This document shows, in pieces, positions 11,259 through 24,300 of a stretch of 31,216 nt of DNA (position 1 is the stretch's first letter; every line of letters starts with the position of its first letter). This stretch comes from Didymodactylos carnosus (lineage: Eukaryota > Rotifera > Eurotatoria > Philodinida > Philodinidae). The notes under the pieces are model-generated. The model had not been told where the DNA came from. It did not search any database and saw only the letters and a list, made by a program, of their open reading frames with translations. Made by a program: the position numbers and the translations under genes. The stretch is taken from the NCBI GenBank assembly GCA_905250885.1, contig CAJNOQ010001469.1, forward strand, positions 1 to 31,216. Reading direction: 5' to 3'.

Positions 11259-14200
11259 TGTGTATTTTTTCCATTTCTTTGCTAATTAGATTTAAGTCAA
11301 ATGTGCACATTTTTTTTCTATATAAAAGTTCATAAAAACACTTATCTACTTAGAATTTCTTTGCATTTAATGAATTCAACTGACTATTATAATAGCTATC
11401 AATAACATTGCGAAAATATTTATTAAATGTATCTAAAAGTAAAATACGATTGATATGAGCAAGCAAATGATTGAATAGTATTCTTATTTTCTTTATCAAA
11501 TAGATTATAAACATTTGCTAAATATTCAACAGTTCGATGTATAAACTACGAAAGTAAAAATTTGTACTTATCTATACAAGTATTATAGATGTCAAAATAA
11601 GAGACATCAAATTATTTTTCGAATAGTATTTGAATAGAGATAGTAACATACGATACCACAAATATTGAGAGAAATCGATGTATCAAATTTCAAACGTATA
11701 GCACCATCTGAATATGTGTTAAAGATGTTGTACTTAATCGATCTATCTTGAGACCTTTTCTCGACTATTTTCAAGAATTTCAATAGATTTTTAAGTCTCA
11801 TGAATGGATTCGAATAAGCGAACTCCTCTCTACAATCTTGAGCAAGTCTCAGCATTTTTTATTCATGCCCTGTATGTAACTTTCTTAGACACTTTAGATT
11901 CAATGTCCAGAAAAATGATGGTCAGAAACACATATTTTTTCTACCTCGTGCATCTTGAAAGAAGATCTATAGTCAGTCTACTGTTAAAAGTTTATTATAA
12001 AGGGCTCGACACATGTCAAGGCCTCGCTACAATAAAAGACTCCCTAAATAGAGGACACCTCTTGAACTCGTTTTGTAAAAGTCAAAATAAAAGACTCACT
12101 TATTTTTCAGTTTTTTACTTGTAAATCTTGCAAAGTCATAATAAATATTTCCTATTGAACTTGAAAAAGGGTTTTGTATTTACGGACACAATAGAAGATC
12201 TCTCTAAAATCATTATTATTAAGGGGGGGGGCCAACTATCCCGTTTTTTTCATAACTTTATAGAGCGCATCAAGCTCTATATACGCTGAAGTGTTTTCGA
12301 TGAACAGACTTGTAATTACTAAGAAAATTTTTTTACGAATTTCATACGATTTTGTTCCTTTATTTAAAAAGTTTATATAAGGCAGTTTCATAGCGCACAT
12401 TAAGTGACGTATACCCACAAGTTATAATGAAAATTGAACCAACTGTGTCTGAGAAAATTAACAATTTTCATTCTAACGCAGTTTGAACCGTTAAAGTAAT
12501 TTTTTAAAACTTATGTACGCATTTCAAAAACAAAGAAGCATTTTGAAAAAAACATTTCGTTGGCAAAGTTGTTCAGGATAATCCTCTTCATATCCTAAGA
12601 GAAGCACTTTTTTCATTTTAGTGGAAAAATTTTGAAATAAATTACAAATACGAAATTTAAATGCAATTTACATAAATTTTACTTTAATTTAAAGTTCAAA
12701 ATTTTTCCACTAAAATGAAAAAAGTTCTCCTCCTAGGATATGAAGAGGATTATCCTGAATAACTTTGTAAGCGGAAAATTTTCCTCAAAATGCTTCGTTA
12801 TTTTTGAAATGCGTGCATAAGTTCGTGTACGAGGTAATGAAAAAAATCGAATTTCCATGCAAGAGCGACTTCACCTGATATAGGTTTCCACTCGGTTTCT
12901 GAATCTTTTTCGAAAAGCAAACATTGCTATGAGACTCAGCGTGATGGATAACCCATGTTTCTATTCATTTTCGAGATGACCACACCTAAGGAAATATCGA
13001 TCCTGGAGCTTCAAGAAAATCCGATGCCGCGCTTAAACCACGAAAGATTAAGACATCATTTAATTCCCATTTTGTAGAGGACATTTTAGACTATCATATC
13101 TACATGAGAAATACAGGGGTGACTCTGGCAGATCTTGGAACCATGACCTATTCTTTCAAAGATTAACAAGGTATACCACTTACAGGTGGTATTTTCTGAG
13201 ATATTTTTGTATCAACTAGTAGCTAATTATCTTCTCTATGCGATGCCCAAAACCGCAAGCCTTCAGAGCGCCTTAAAAGTTATTAAAGAAATAGCCAACG
13301 GCATTCTTTTTTAATAATATATGGCCTTTTAATTCATATAAAAGCCCATGTATGAAAACATTTCAAAAAAACTCACATCCATGACAAATTAAAAATAAAA
13401 TAGAGAAAAAATTTATAAAAAGTCTGTTAGATAGAAATTTTTTCTTCCTTTTTTACATGTATACCAAATTTTTGTCATTATTCCTGAATGACTTTTGAGA
13501 CATCGGAAATGAGCTGATAGACCGAAAATTTTGAAACATTATTGAATATTCATAGAACCACCGAAATTTCTTGAAGATACATAATACTCAACGTACTCTA
13601 CAAACTGGTATAATTTGAGGCCAGGTTTGGAGGTGGTAACATTATCCACCTGGAAAGTATAAAATTTTTTCTCTCAACAAGGTTTATAAAATCTAGAGAT
13701 AAGATTGTAGTCAGATAAAAAAAGATTAATTTAATTTTTATTCAAGATACAAAATAGTTTATTCATGTATGATGAGAATTTTGATTTAAGAGACTAACAG
13801 TTGTAACAAAAATCTAAAACAGAGTAAATAATCAATTTTTTAGTTTTATTACTGTTTTATGGCAAAAGTCTTGATGGCTTTATGGTTGTGAATATTTTTT
13901 GATTTTGATATTTTGAATGAATTACAGATATACATATGTGGGAGATATGAATGATCCTTTAAATGTGTCGATGATTATCTTTGAAAAAAGAAATCAAACA
14001 CTACATCAATATTGGTAAATGTTGTATCCCACTATTTATCTCAAGAATAGTGAGAAACAAGGTAAAGTTGATTTTATTGTGTCTATAGTCTTAACACTAA
14101 TCGTAAGATTTTCTTAAATGAAAGGAAATGAAAAAAAAACAAAATGTCTGGTTTATGGCTTACATGTTTGTAGATCTTCAAAAACGGATGCAAAAAATTC

Positions 14201-14312
14201 ACAATTCAAATTGCTTTCTGTTTACCTATATATTGTTGGTGATTGCGTTCACCATTTTGTTTGTTTGTATTTGAAATTACCACGTGTTCAATCCTATTAA
14301 TAGTCGTACACA
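11259..14312. other. Gene-free interval with decayed repeat-like sequence
   Basis: About 3 kb with no supportable exon. A run of nine G at about 12225-12233 precedes a stretch (12230-13680) of slightly more balanced composition that reads like old transposon sequence, but I found no terminal repeats framing it. The short open frames here (for example 11607-11855 minus and 11804-12124 plus) overlap each other and resemble no family I know. Confidence 0.5.
12508..12823. repeat. Imperfect ~130-bp-arm inverted repeat
   Basis: The left arm starts at about 12508 with ACTTATGTACGCATTTC and runs to about 12637. The right arm ends at 12823 and in reverse complement reads ACTTATGCACGCATTTC. Both arms contain CAGGATAATCCTCTTCATAT and CATTTTAGTGGAAAAATTTT. 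The arms are separated by roughly 60 bp of AT-rich DNA. Several substitutions and small indels separate the arms, so this is an old foldback or MITE. Its flanks do not show a clear target duplication. Confidence 0.75.
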
Positions 14313-15349
14313 ATGACAGATTACGATTCAAATGATAACGAAACGACTACAATTATGGCAGCGCCTATAGGTAGTGTTACTCAGGTTGCAATACTCATAC
14401 CATTTTTGATCATATCATCCATAGCATCAATATGTGTATTATCCGCTTTTATTTGGATTCGTGTACTACGCCGTGTTCATAATCATATCCTAATATGCTT
14501 AATAGTTTGTTCCATGTTAATAGTATTGACTGATTTACCTTTACTCATAAGTCAAATGTATTTAGGTATATGCGTTGGCTAGACTTTATGATAAAACAGA
14601 AATTGATATGTTTTCGATTAATTTTAGGCTACTGGTACGGTAATTCAAATTCGTGTCTATTCTGGATAATTTATGATTATACATTACAAGCTCAAAATTT
14701 GTTTTTAATGGCTTGGACATCTGTTGAACGTAATTTACTTGCATTTAAATCTTCATTGTTTCGTAATCGAATGCGTCGTATCATTTATCATTACATTCCA
14801 ATCATTGTCGTATCACTGATACCATTTGTATTTTATATGGGTGCTGTTTTAAGTCTACCCACATGTGACGGATTTTTGAGTGGCGTGTGTAATGGAGCAT
14901 GTTACGAAAATATTTATTGGCTGACAATATTTGACTTTAGTTTTAACGTCATCTTACCAATAACAATGATCATTTTATTCAACTGTATACTTATATTCAA
15001 AGTTTTTATACAAAAAAAGCGCCTACATTTAGTAACATCAACCAATAAAACAAGACGTTTAACGTTACAATTATTAATATTAAGTATTTTATACAGTTTT
15101 GCATGGTTACCGCAGATCATATCGTCACTAATACAAAATGCTTGTCCGGACTGTGTGACTGACGATGTCATAGATGTTACCTATTACATCACTTATATTG
15201 TACCATTCGGATTACCTTTTATTATTGCCTTTATTTTACCTGAAGTTCGTCAGTTTGTGTTTTCACGTTGTCCTGTTTGGATCAAACGACGAACAGCTAG
15301 AGTACTGCCTTTTGAAGTTGCAACTCTAAATACGCTTAGTCGAAATTAG
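14313..15349 (+). CDS. Seven-transmembrane receptor, rhodopsin-type, divergent
   Basis: Exons 14313-14565 and 14628-15349 (phase 1 intron, GTATATG...TTTTAG) encode about 324 residues. An N-terminal NET glycosylation site (residue 9) precedes TM1 (~25-49), TM2 (~56-82), TM3 (~93-116), TM4 (~138-160), TM5 (~183-210), TM6 (~228-254) and TM7 (~265-288). Cys94 at the top of TM3 can pair with one of three Cys in loop 2 (164, 172, 176). TM3 ends in ERN instead of D/ERY; TM6 has FAWLPQI near the usual CWxP position; TM7 has PFGLPFIIAFILPE rather than NPxxY. It is likely a plasma-membrane receptor for an unknown ligand, coupling to G proteins by family analogy. AATAAA follows at about 15396. A peptide-receptor-like group is possible but cannot be fixed by eye. 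Confidence 0.85.
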
Positions 15350-15533
15350 GTTCACAAAAATCTTTGCTTTCGCAGGAATATAAAATGAAAATTAAATAAA
15401 TATTGGACTTTATTAGGCTTATGCCGCATAAAGTTAGTTTCTGTTTATTTAAGTTTTATCGATGCACCGTTGCCCAAAAATTTGAAATGTCTGAAGCAAA
15501 AGAGGCAGTTTAGAAAAAGATAGCCGTGTATAA

Positions 15534-15723
15534 TTCTAGTGGAAGTACTCATGACATGAATACCACTTACTCACGCATTTGTGCTTGAGTACTCAAAAGT
15601 TGTACCCACATACTCAATACTCTTACATGAGTACTCCATGAGTAAAAAAATGTATGAATACTCGTTGCATTTTTCAGCAGAGTACGACTTTGAGTACTCA
15701 GGCTTGAGTACATTCACTAGGAA
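15534..15723. mobile_element. GTACT-rich MITE, copy 1
   Basis: The left end TTCTAGTGGAAGTACTCATG and the right end, in reverse complement TTCCTAGTGAATGTACTCAA, are inverted repeats. The interior repeats GAGTACTC, itself a palindrome, several times. The right end matches the left end of the element in the EGF gene intron at about 25538 (shared CTAGTGAATGTACTTGA-like core), so the two are one family. No protein is encoded. A target duplication could not be fixed. Confidence 0.65.
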
Positions 15724-18382
15724 TTATCTACAGTTCGTTTTACTCAAGAAACTGGTATTACACTGAATTGTTTACTTTGAATTAACTAGAATGAAAATGA
15801 GTTTAAACCATTTTTTAAAGAATTTGAGAACTTTTTTCCAAAAATCTGCATTAAGGATGAAGAGTAAAAATGTGTTCCCGTTACCAACCTTTCAGCAACA
15901 ACGTATAACTTCCATCGCGTTCACAGCCGAATATTTCCTTTACTGTTATCCTTCATCCTTACCGCATCGAAACCTGTAATATGCAAAGACAATCTGGTTT
16001 CTGACGGTGTACACCATGAACTATCTAAAAGGCAGAGAAAATCGTCGAATTACATTCTAAAAAGTATAATGAGTTTCCCATTTCTTCCCTCGATCGAATT
16101 TCCTCTAAATTATGTGAGCATTTTCGTTTATCGTATGTTAGTATATGCAGAAAATGTTATCTTTCAGTATAAAGACTCTCGCAACATCTCTGATGTTATG
16201 ATTACTTGGTTTGTAATGAGCGTTCATAATATATGGACATTTTTTCTGTAATTAACATTAATATTGCTACTTATGAATATACCGCCGAATATATGGAGTT
16301 TCATCGAAAACTAAAAATCTCAATTGAAATAATTTTTAGAGAAAAAAGATTCGAAAACATGAAGAAGAAATCTTGACAAAAAAATACCAAACACTCTGGC
16401 TGCTCACAGCCACTGAATATGTGTGCTGCTTATATTTTCGAGACTTTTCTCTTCGATATTGTTTCTTTTTTCGATTTTTAGTCTTTATTATACCCAAACA
16501 GCGTTCGCCCAGAATATCTCCCATAGTGCTAACTAATTCCATTCTATTAGCAGATTTATGAGTTCAAATGTCTGTTATGATAAAGTTGTTGACGTGAAAC
16601 ATCTTATAGTTCTGCTACAAAACTATACATAGATCGATCCTATAAGAAGTGGCAAAGAAAATAGGTTCAACATAAAAATAAGCAATACAGCTTTCATCCT
16701 AATGCAAACATCGCAACATCAATTTAAAAGTACATAATGAACTCGAAAGCTGAAGATTTAATGAAATGATATTTTGTGGAACTCTTGATAAGATTTTGAG
16801 ATATGAAAATGTCAAACTCTTATCAAGATATTTTCAAGCTTTTAGAATAATTCCGATCAAATTGAATGAGAACTTTTCAGGTTCATTGTACGGCCAAGTT
16901 TTTCTTAAATATCTTGAAAAGTTTGTTTTAAAATTATTACACCACTATTCAGAAAATAGCGGAAAGAAACTATTCTTGATACGACCTAGATGCGACTATA
17001 TATGAACGAAAGAGGGAATTCTTCAAGACTTGATCTGTAAAGTCGAGAGTCAAACACTACTGCTGTGCTCAACTGAGATGTACTGAACTTTCATCGAAAC
17101 GTCAGTGTATCGAGAATGCGAACCCTCAAACCACCCCTCACCCTCACAATTACAAAGCCAAATGTTCCGACTACATTTGACATATTTATATATATTTGAA
17201 CGCACTAAGAAAAATTTTCTATACATTCACCTTTTGATTAGATTCATTTTTGATGAAATAATTTTGACAAATTTTGACATTTCGATGAAAGTTCCTAGTA
17301 TCATACCACTTGTAGTACAGATGAGCCATCGATTATTGCAAATGTTTGCATAAATCTTGACAGAATCTTGCTAAGGAACAAGGTCTTGTCTAGGTTGTCA
17401 CTAGATAACTTTATTCTCATAGGACGCTGTGCGGATCGAACCAGATATCGATGTCAGAACAATTTCTGACCTTTAAAATTAAAATTTATTTTAGCTGTTT
17501 CTTTGATGTACTATACATTTATAGATAAAACCAGTGCCTTCTTATCCTATGTGCTAATTGTGCTATAGCACAGGGACCCCGTTGACTCAGGGGTCCAATC
17601 GAACGGTTTAAGCCTTGCATTTTGTTATTATTAAAAAAAATACAAATTGATGTGTTGAAAACGTTAATGATCAGCGCAGGGGCCACAAATTTCTTAAAAC
17701 GGCTCTGGATAAAACAATGATATTGTTCGATTTAAAACATTCTGATCACAGTTAACAAAATGTGACTTTAAGCATTTGCGCTAATTCTTCTAGAACGTTT
17801 CATTTTACTTTCATTCACGACACGTATTCGCATTACTATAAAAACTTTTTTTATTTCCATGATAACTTGTACACTATAAATGTAAAACTTCTGCCGTTCA
17901 CGGTATATCTATAGTTATACCTTATCGGATCATTAAAAACGCCTTCTCTGTAAGTCTTATGTTTTCGAAGAAATATTAAAAAAAAGATTTCGAAACAAAG
18001 TGAAACAGAGTATAATAATGTGAAATTGATTGTTATTACATTTATTCTAAATAAAACAAAAACGACTTGATATCAGAGGCGTTATGAATGATTGGAAAAA
18101 ACAATAATCGATTGATGCAGCGAAAAAAAGAAAGAAAGTTCCAAAGTGTTGTTCTTTTTATTATATACGAACTTGTCGTGTATCCTTTTAACAAAAATTA
18201 CCTGTGTACCACTTGATTGAAATGTGTAAGTAAAGAACAAGAGAAACAAAAGGGAGATACAACGTTAAAAAAAGAGAGATATATACACATGTTTTACTGA
18301 ACATATACGTGTATATATACGTGTAAACGCTTTTAGTAAAAGAATAAGGTTAAACTTAGACGATACATTATTGACGAGCAAT
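15724..18382. other. Gene-free interval
   Basis: About 2.7 kb with no supportable gene. A 20-bp inverted repeat, GAACTTTCATCGAAACGTCA at 17085-17104 against 17275-17294 (19 of 20), could mark a 210-bp relic. Around 17560-17605 the GTGCTATAGCACAGGGACCC context resembles decayed DNA-transposon sequence but has no partner end that I can see. The last few hundred bases hold alternating ATATACGTG motifs (about 18280-18325) upstream of the EGF gene, where its promoter should be. Confidence 0.5.
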
Positions 18383-21300
18383 ATGAAATTTTACAATCAA
18401 CAATATTTTCATTTTTTAACATTTTGGACATTTTTTTATAATTTATATGGTGAGTAACTATTTTGACTTGTATATTATCTCTCTGTCTCAATTATTATCT
18501 ATTAGACATAAATGCACAATGTGCGGGTGGAATTTGGACTGTCCAAGATAGTACAATTGGCAATTTTAGCATATCATGGCAATATAATCTTGCAACAAAC
18601 ACTGTACAATTTATTTTAAAAGGTTTGAAACGGTTCCAAAACTAGATTTAGAAATCACTTTATTATGTCTACTTGTTGTTCTTACTATCATCTTTGTGCA
18701 ATGTTATAGGTCAAGCAATAACTAATGTCAATTTATCATCAACTTACATAGCACTGGGCTGGTCAGATACAGCTCCCACTATGGTACGATAAACGGACAA
18801 AAATCTGTAATTCATAAATGTATATTTTATGTACTTTTAGGATAAAATGGATGTAGCAATATTCTATCCTGGTACACAGACAGTTGAAGACAGGTATTAT
18901 TAGACTATTGTCAATCAAACTGATGAAGATAATTTTAGTTCTCTTCAAGATTTTCACGTGGATTTGTTGTACCTACTGTTGATACGCAACAAGATTTTTG
19001 TGTTATACGTACAAATTTATCAAACAATAATGTCTATGTTGCATTTGAACGTTTTATAATGACGGTATATATATAGATATGAACAAATCAATTATCCTCT
19101 TCCTTATAAATTGATTATTTTTTCAGGGTGATCCAAATGATATTGGATATAGTTTAAACGTTTATTTGATGTTTTCAATGGGATTATATACCAGAAATGG
19201 GAGTAGTTTCAATATTCAACATCATTTTTTCAGAATACCACGACAAACAATGATAAGCTTAATTAATTGTATAGCAGGTTAAATTATCAAATGAATGCGT
19301 GTTCATTTAATAGTTATTATTTCTTTTTAGGGAGTTGCTTAACAACATCATGTAATAATTCTTGCTCATGTTTACAAGATATCGTAACAAACGTCTCAAA
19401 GTGCGAGTGTTTTCCACCATCTTCTTGCATATCTGGTAGTACTATCACAACAAGACCCACTTTTACCGCTCCGTTAACATCTACAATGATGAATAATACA
19501 ATTACTAATTCTTCTACTACGACAACAATATCAACTCTACTGACGACTCAAGCATCAATTATTACAATCATTAACGCAACTTCGATAAATTCTAATCCAG
19601 GCACGTGCCAAAGTAATCCATGTTTAGCAAGCGGTATCTGTTTACAAATATCAGTAAATGAATTTGTTTGCCGTTGTATAAATAATTCTTCGGGTAATTT
19701 TTGTCAAATACCTCCAACGTTAAGTTCGAATTCGACACTATGTCCATGTCTTAACGGTGGCATTTGTTTATCATCAACTAATGCAACTAATAATGGTAGT
19801 ACGACTTGTGCATGCTCAAATCAATTTCTTGGTCAATATTGTCAACTCGGTAAAATTTATACGAACATCTAAGAACTGCTTTTTACTTGTATGTATTTTC
19901 TCACCTATAGCTAATCCATGTCTCGGTTATTGTCGTAATAATGGAGCATGTTCTGTAGTCTGTTCCGAAACATCATGTAATACACCAAACTGTACATGTT
20001 TAGCAGGCTTTTCTGGTACACAGTGTGACAATTCATCGTTCACATCGACATCTAATGCTTGTACTAGTAATCCATGTATCAATGGCAATTGCGTAGCAAC
20101 CGCTACTGGTTATATGTGCCAATGTGCAAATGCATTTTTTGGAGAAAGATGCGATTTATGTGAGTACATAATATCTTCTTTACATAATGGTTCATAATTA
20201 AATGCTTAGCTTCTCTATAGTGAACGGTTGTTTTTCTAATCCTTGCAACCAAGGAACATGTATTCCATCACAACTATCGTGTAACAATCAAATTTGTGGA
20301 TATAACTGTAGTTGTCCAAACGGGACATCAGGTAAGAAAATAAACAGATAATATGACAAATGGTAACTTAAGGGTTCCCTCCCAACGAAATTGATGATTT
20401 TCAGAGAAAAATTGAAATTGAGTTTCTTGCTCAGCTAGATAGACTAAAGTCTCCTGTTTCAGAATATGTGCTGCTTTCACAAAAGAATTAGTTCTTTGTG
20501 AGATTTTGAGAGGTTTTTTGTCACCTATCTCGATTTTCAATCAATTTTTATCAATTTTTCCCGTAAGTAAAATAGCGTCATTTTCAGTAGGGAAGATGTT
20601 TACCTAGTGTCCTTTGCCGTAATCATGATATCTGATATTTCTGGCAGCTATTCATCGGATTTTCTAGCGGTCAAATAACCTCTATGAGGATAAAAGAAAG
20701 AGCTTTCTTTTTGCTTCTTAAATATATATCATACTCCTATATTGAACCTTAGATCTGTTGTCACTATGCACTTCAAACTTGTTTAACGTTTTTCTTAAAA
20801 CATGGTTTCAGCGGAGAAAAATTGTAAATGTTGTTCGCACCCTATTGCGTGCAAGCGTCTGATAATCGCGGCCAATACTCCGCCGAATTAAGGTTATTTT
20901 CAGAGTTTTAACTTAAAATAAGTGTAGGGAATGAACGGAAACGAAATTCAAAAATCAAAGTTCAGGGATCAAAGTTTAGATTTAGGTGTCCACTTTCGTT
21001 TGAGACTACCCGTAGCTTTCTGTTCCTTCCATTAAGAAAGCCGTAACGCTTTTGCTAAGGGCCGCATTTTGCCCGTTGTCACGCAATAACACGGCAACGC
21101 TTCAACGTTTGTTTCAAGCTGGAATTTTTAGCATAAGCAAGGTGGACAGTAAGCATTAGTCACTGTAAGAGCCATCGAAATCTGATGTGAAATAAAAAAA
21201 AATTTTCGCTAGGTAGGGGCTACCTTACGTACATCTAAATATAATAGTGAATTTTCACTTTTAGATCGCTAAGCGATCTTTTACGGGAAACGTTTTAAGA

Positions 21301-24300
21301 CATTGTTTCTCATTTACCTTGGACATTAACTCAGCTTAAACATATTGTTTGTAGGAATAACATGTGCTCTTGGAATGAATGCTTGTTATTCGAATCCTTG
21401 TAAGAATGGTGGTCAATGTGTTAACTCATCAACTGGTACCTATCAATGTCAATGTCTTTCCCCCTATGCTGGCACGAATTGCGATACTTTGATTAATGTT
21501 TGTACGCCAAATCCTTGTAAGAATAATGGTACATGTGTAACAGGCGCGAACATTCAAGATAGACCATATCGGTGTGATTGCATTAACGGATTTGCCGGAA
21601 GCATATGTGAATATGGTATGTTTTATCAACGCTGAATCTCATAAAGAATATTTCAATTTTGTTATCTCTTCCCGTTTGAAGGTAGTGCATGTAATTCAAA
21701 TCTCTGTCGGAATAACGGTATGTGTGTTCCAGATACAACAAATTGTGTTGGTACATTCTGTGGTGCTGCATGTGTTTGTCTGTCTGGTACGACTGGTCCC
21801 TTCTGTGAAATTCAAAATTCAACATGCTCCAGTCAACCTTGCCTAAATGGAGGCGTTTGTATCAGCACTGGAAGTGGATATCAATGTCAATGTAATTCAT
21901 TAACAACAGGCGTTAGGTAAAGAGATTAAAAACAATTTCTAAAAAAATTTTTACTATTTATTGTTCAGATGTGAAACAACAATCCAGTCTAGTTGTTCAT
22001 CAAATAATCCTTGTTTTAATGGGGGAACATGTTATCTAGACGCTGTGACAAATGCTTTAAAATGTATTTGTTCTCAAAGTTATACGGGACAATACTGTCA
22101 ATCTTCCGTTTCCTCGAATGTATGTTTGAGCAATCCATGTTCAAACAATGGGACATGTGTTTCCAATCGAAATATATTTTTTTGTATTTGTCCAGCGGGC
22201 TTTGGTGGTGTTACCTGCCAAAGCGGTAAGGAAGCAGTTTAACTTCATAATATGAATATTGTTTCAACTTTCTATTTGTTTCAAAAGGGTTGATACCTTG
22301 CACCTTATCACCATGTCGTTATTTGTCAACGTGTCAACAACTGAATACAAATCCACTGTCATTTACCTGCTTATGTCCCGATTTTCTCACTGGTGACCGG
22401 TGTCAGTATCCAAACAAATGTCACACAAATCCATGTTTCAACCAGGGCACGTGCATCCCACTCGGACCCCAAAATAGTTTCGTGTGTATTTGTCCGCCTG
22501 GTTTTGCTCATTATGATTGTTCGGTTTGTAAGTGAAAGAAACTATATTAACGGTCGCTGATTTAGACGGTCGTGGTTTATCTTTAGATCTTGGCAATTGT
22601 ACATCCAATGCTTGTATTAACGGTGGTTTGTGTGATTATAGTTCAACATCAACGAAATGCTCGTGCCTATCGGGCTTCTCTGGTCCTCGATGTGAATGGA
22701 ACTCTGTTTGCTCGTCCAATACTTGTCAGAATGGAGGAATGTGCAGACAAATAGCTCCGACAATGGCTGAATGTCTGTGTTCCACGGGTTACACAAGTCC
22801 AACGTGCTCTTTAAGAGATCCTTGTACCACTTTTCCATGTAAAAATGGTGGTGGTTGTTCCATTATTTTGGCAGATACGAGCACCAGCTATGCGGCTTAC
22901 CTATGTTTTTGTCCTCCAGGATTTTATGGCCTAAACTGTGACAGTCGTGAGTAATTTTCTACCAATCAATTCCATAGAATGCTGAATCGAATCTTAATTT
23001 TGCAGTTATTAATAACTACTACTAAGAATTTTTGCTCACTCAACTGTGGTAAAAATTCAGCTTCTCTCTTATACTGAATTAGGATGTGCGTTATTATCAC
23101 ATCCAGTTTGCATTCTACCTTTTTGTAGTTTCATTGTTTCGCATGCATAAATAAATTCTCGTTACCATATTCTAGCATTAAGTTCATGTTCCAGTATTCG
23201 ATGCGAATCATATCAAATATGCAGTGAACAAGCTTCTGGACCCGTATGTACCTGTTCCGGAGGAAAAGTTGGAACGTTTTGTCAGTACGGTGGGTTTCTT
23301 GATAGCTAATCTAAGTATTTTTGTACAAAATTAAGATACATTGAATTTTTCCAGACAATCCATGTCTAACGCAAGCTGGCTATTGTCAAAATGGAGGCAC
23401 TTGTGTAACATCTAATACTGATCCTCCGGTTATCACTTGTTTATGCCGTCCTGGTTTTACGGCACCCAGATGTTCTCCTCTTCAACTCGATGTTTGCCAA
23501 TCAAATCCATGTCAAACACGAGGTTATTGTGCACCATCAGCTTCAAATACTTCTTATAAGTGCGTTTGTTCATCATTGTTTGCTGGTGACAATTGTGAAC
23601 GAAGTAAGACTAAGATTCAATCACTCTTTTTCTTATTTTATGAAAAATTAGAACATTCGCAGCATATATGTCTACATTAGACGTCTGTTATCTATATCTA
23701 GAATAATCTACGTTTAACATTGTTTTTATTACTCTAGACAACCCCTGTGTAGGATCACCTTGTTTAAATAATGCGATTTGTCAACCATCTTGGAATACGT
23801 CACAAACATGGTTCAATTGTGTATGTGTTGGAACATATACAGGAACAAGATGTGAAACATCATTATTATATCCTTGTGGTGGTTTATGTATGAATGGTAG
23901 TCCTTGTGTGAACGGTGTTTGTCAGTGTAGTGCACAATATACTGGTGTTTTCTGTGCATTTGGTAAATAGTCAAATATTCGAGACTGCTAGATTATTTTC
24001 TCACTTTCTATCTAGATAATCCATGTTTGCATAGACCGTGTCGCAATGATGGTTATTGTACAACAAATTACAATTCAATAACAGCATCATTCACTTGTAC
24101 ATGTTTAGCATCTTTCACAGGAATACTATGCGAGACCTACGTAGCTCTAGCAGTGGGCACTATCTGTAATCCATCATGTCAAAATAATGCAGTATGCGTT
24201 AATGGTGCATGTTTATGCACAGCTGATTATCTTGGTCCCGTTTGTCAATACCGTGCGTATTAATACATTCAATAACAATCGTTTTTTATTCTACGAAATT

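Noticed and set aside
11607..12124. Opposed open frames as small genes
   Set aside because: They overlap on opposite strands, have no family resemblance and lie in repeat-like sequence.
14118..14300. 60-codon frame just before the receptor as an upstream exon
   Set aside because: It ends before the receptor start, has no fitting donor and the receptor is complete from its own ATG.
17555..17605. hAT transposon end near GTGCTATAGCACAGGG
   Set aside because: Suggestive wording only; no inverted partner or target duplication was found.
19757..19910. Alternative frame across the end of the EGF exon at 19849
   Set aside because: The frame is out of register with the EGF Cys pattern; the clear donor at 19850 and acceptor at 19910 keep the pattern.
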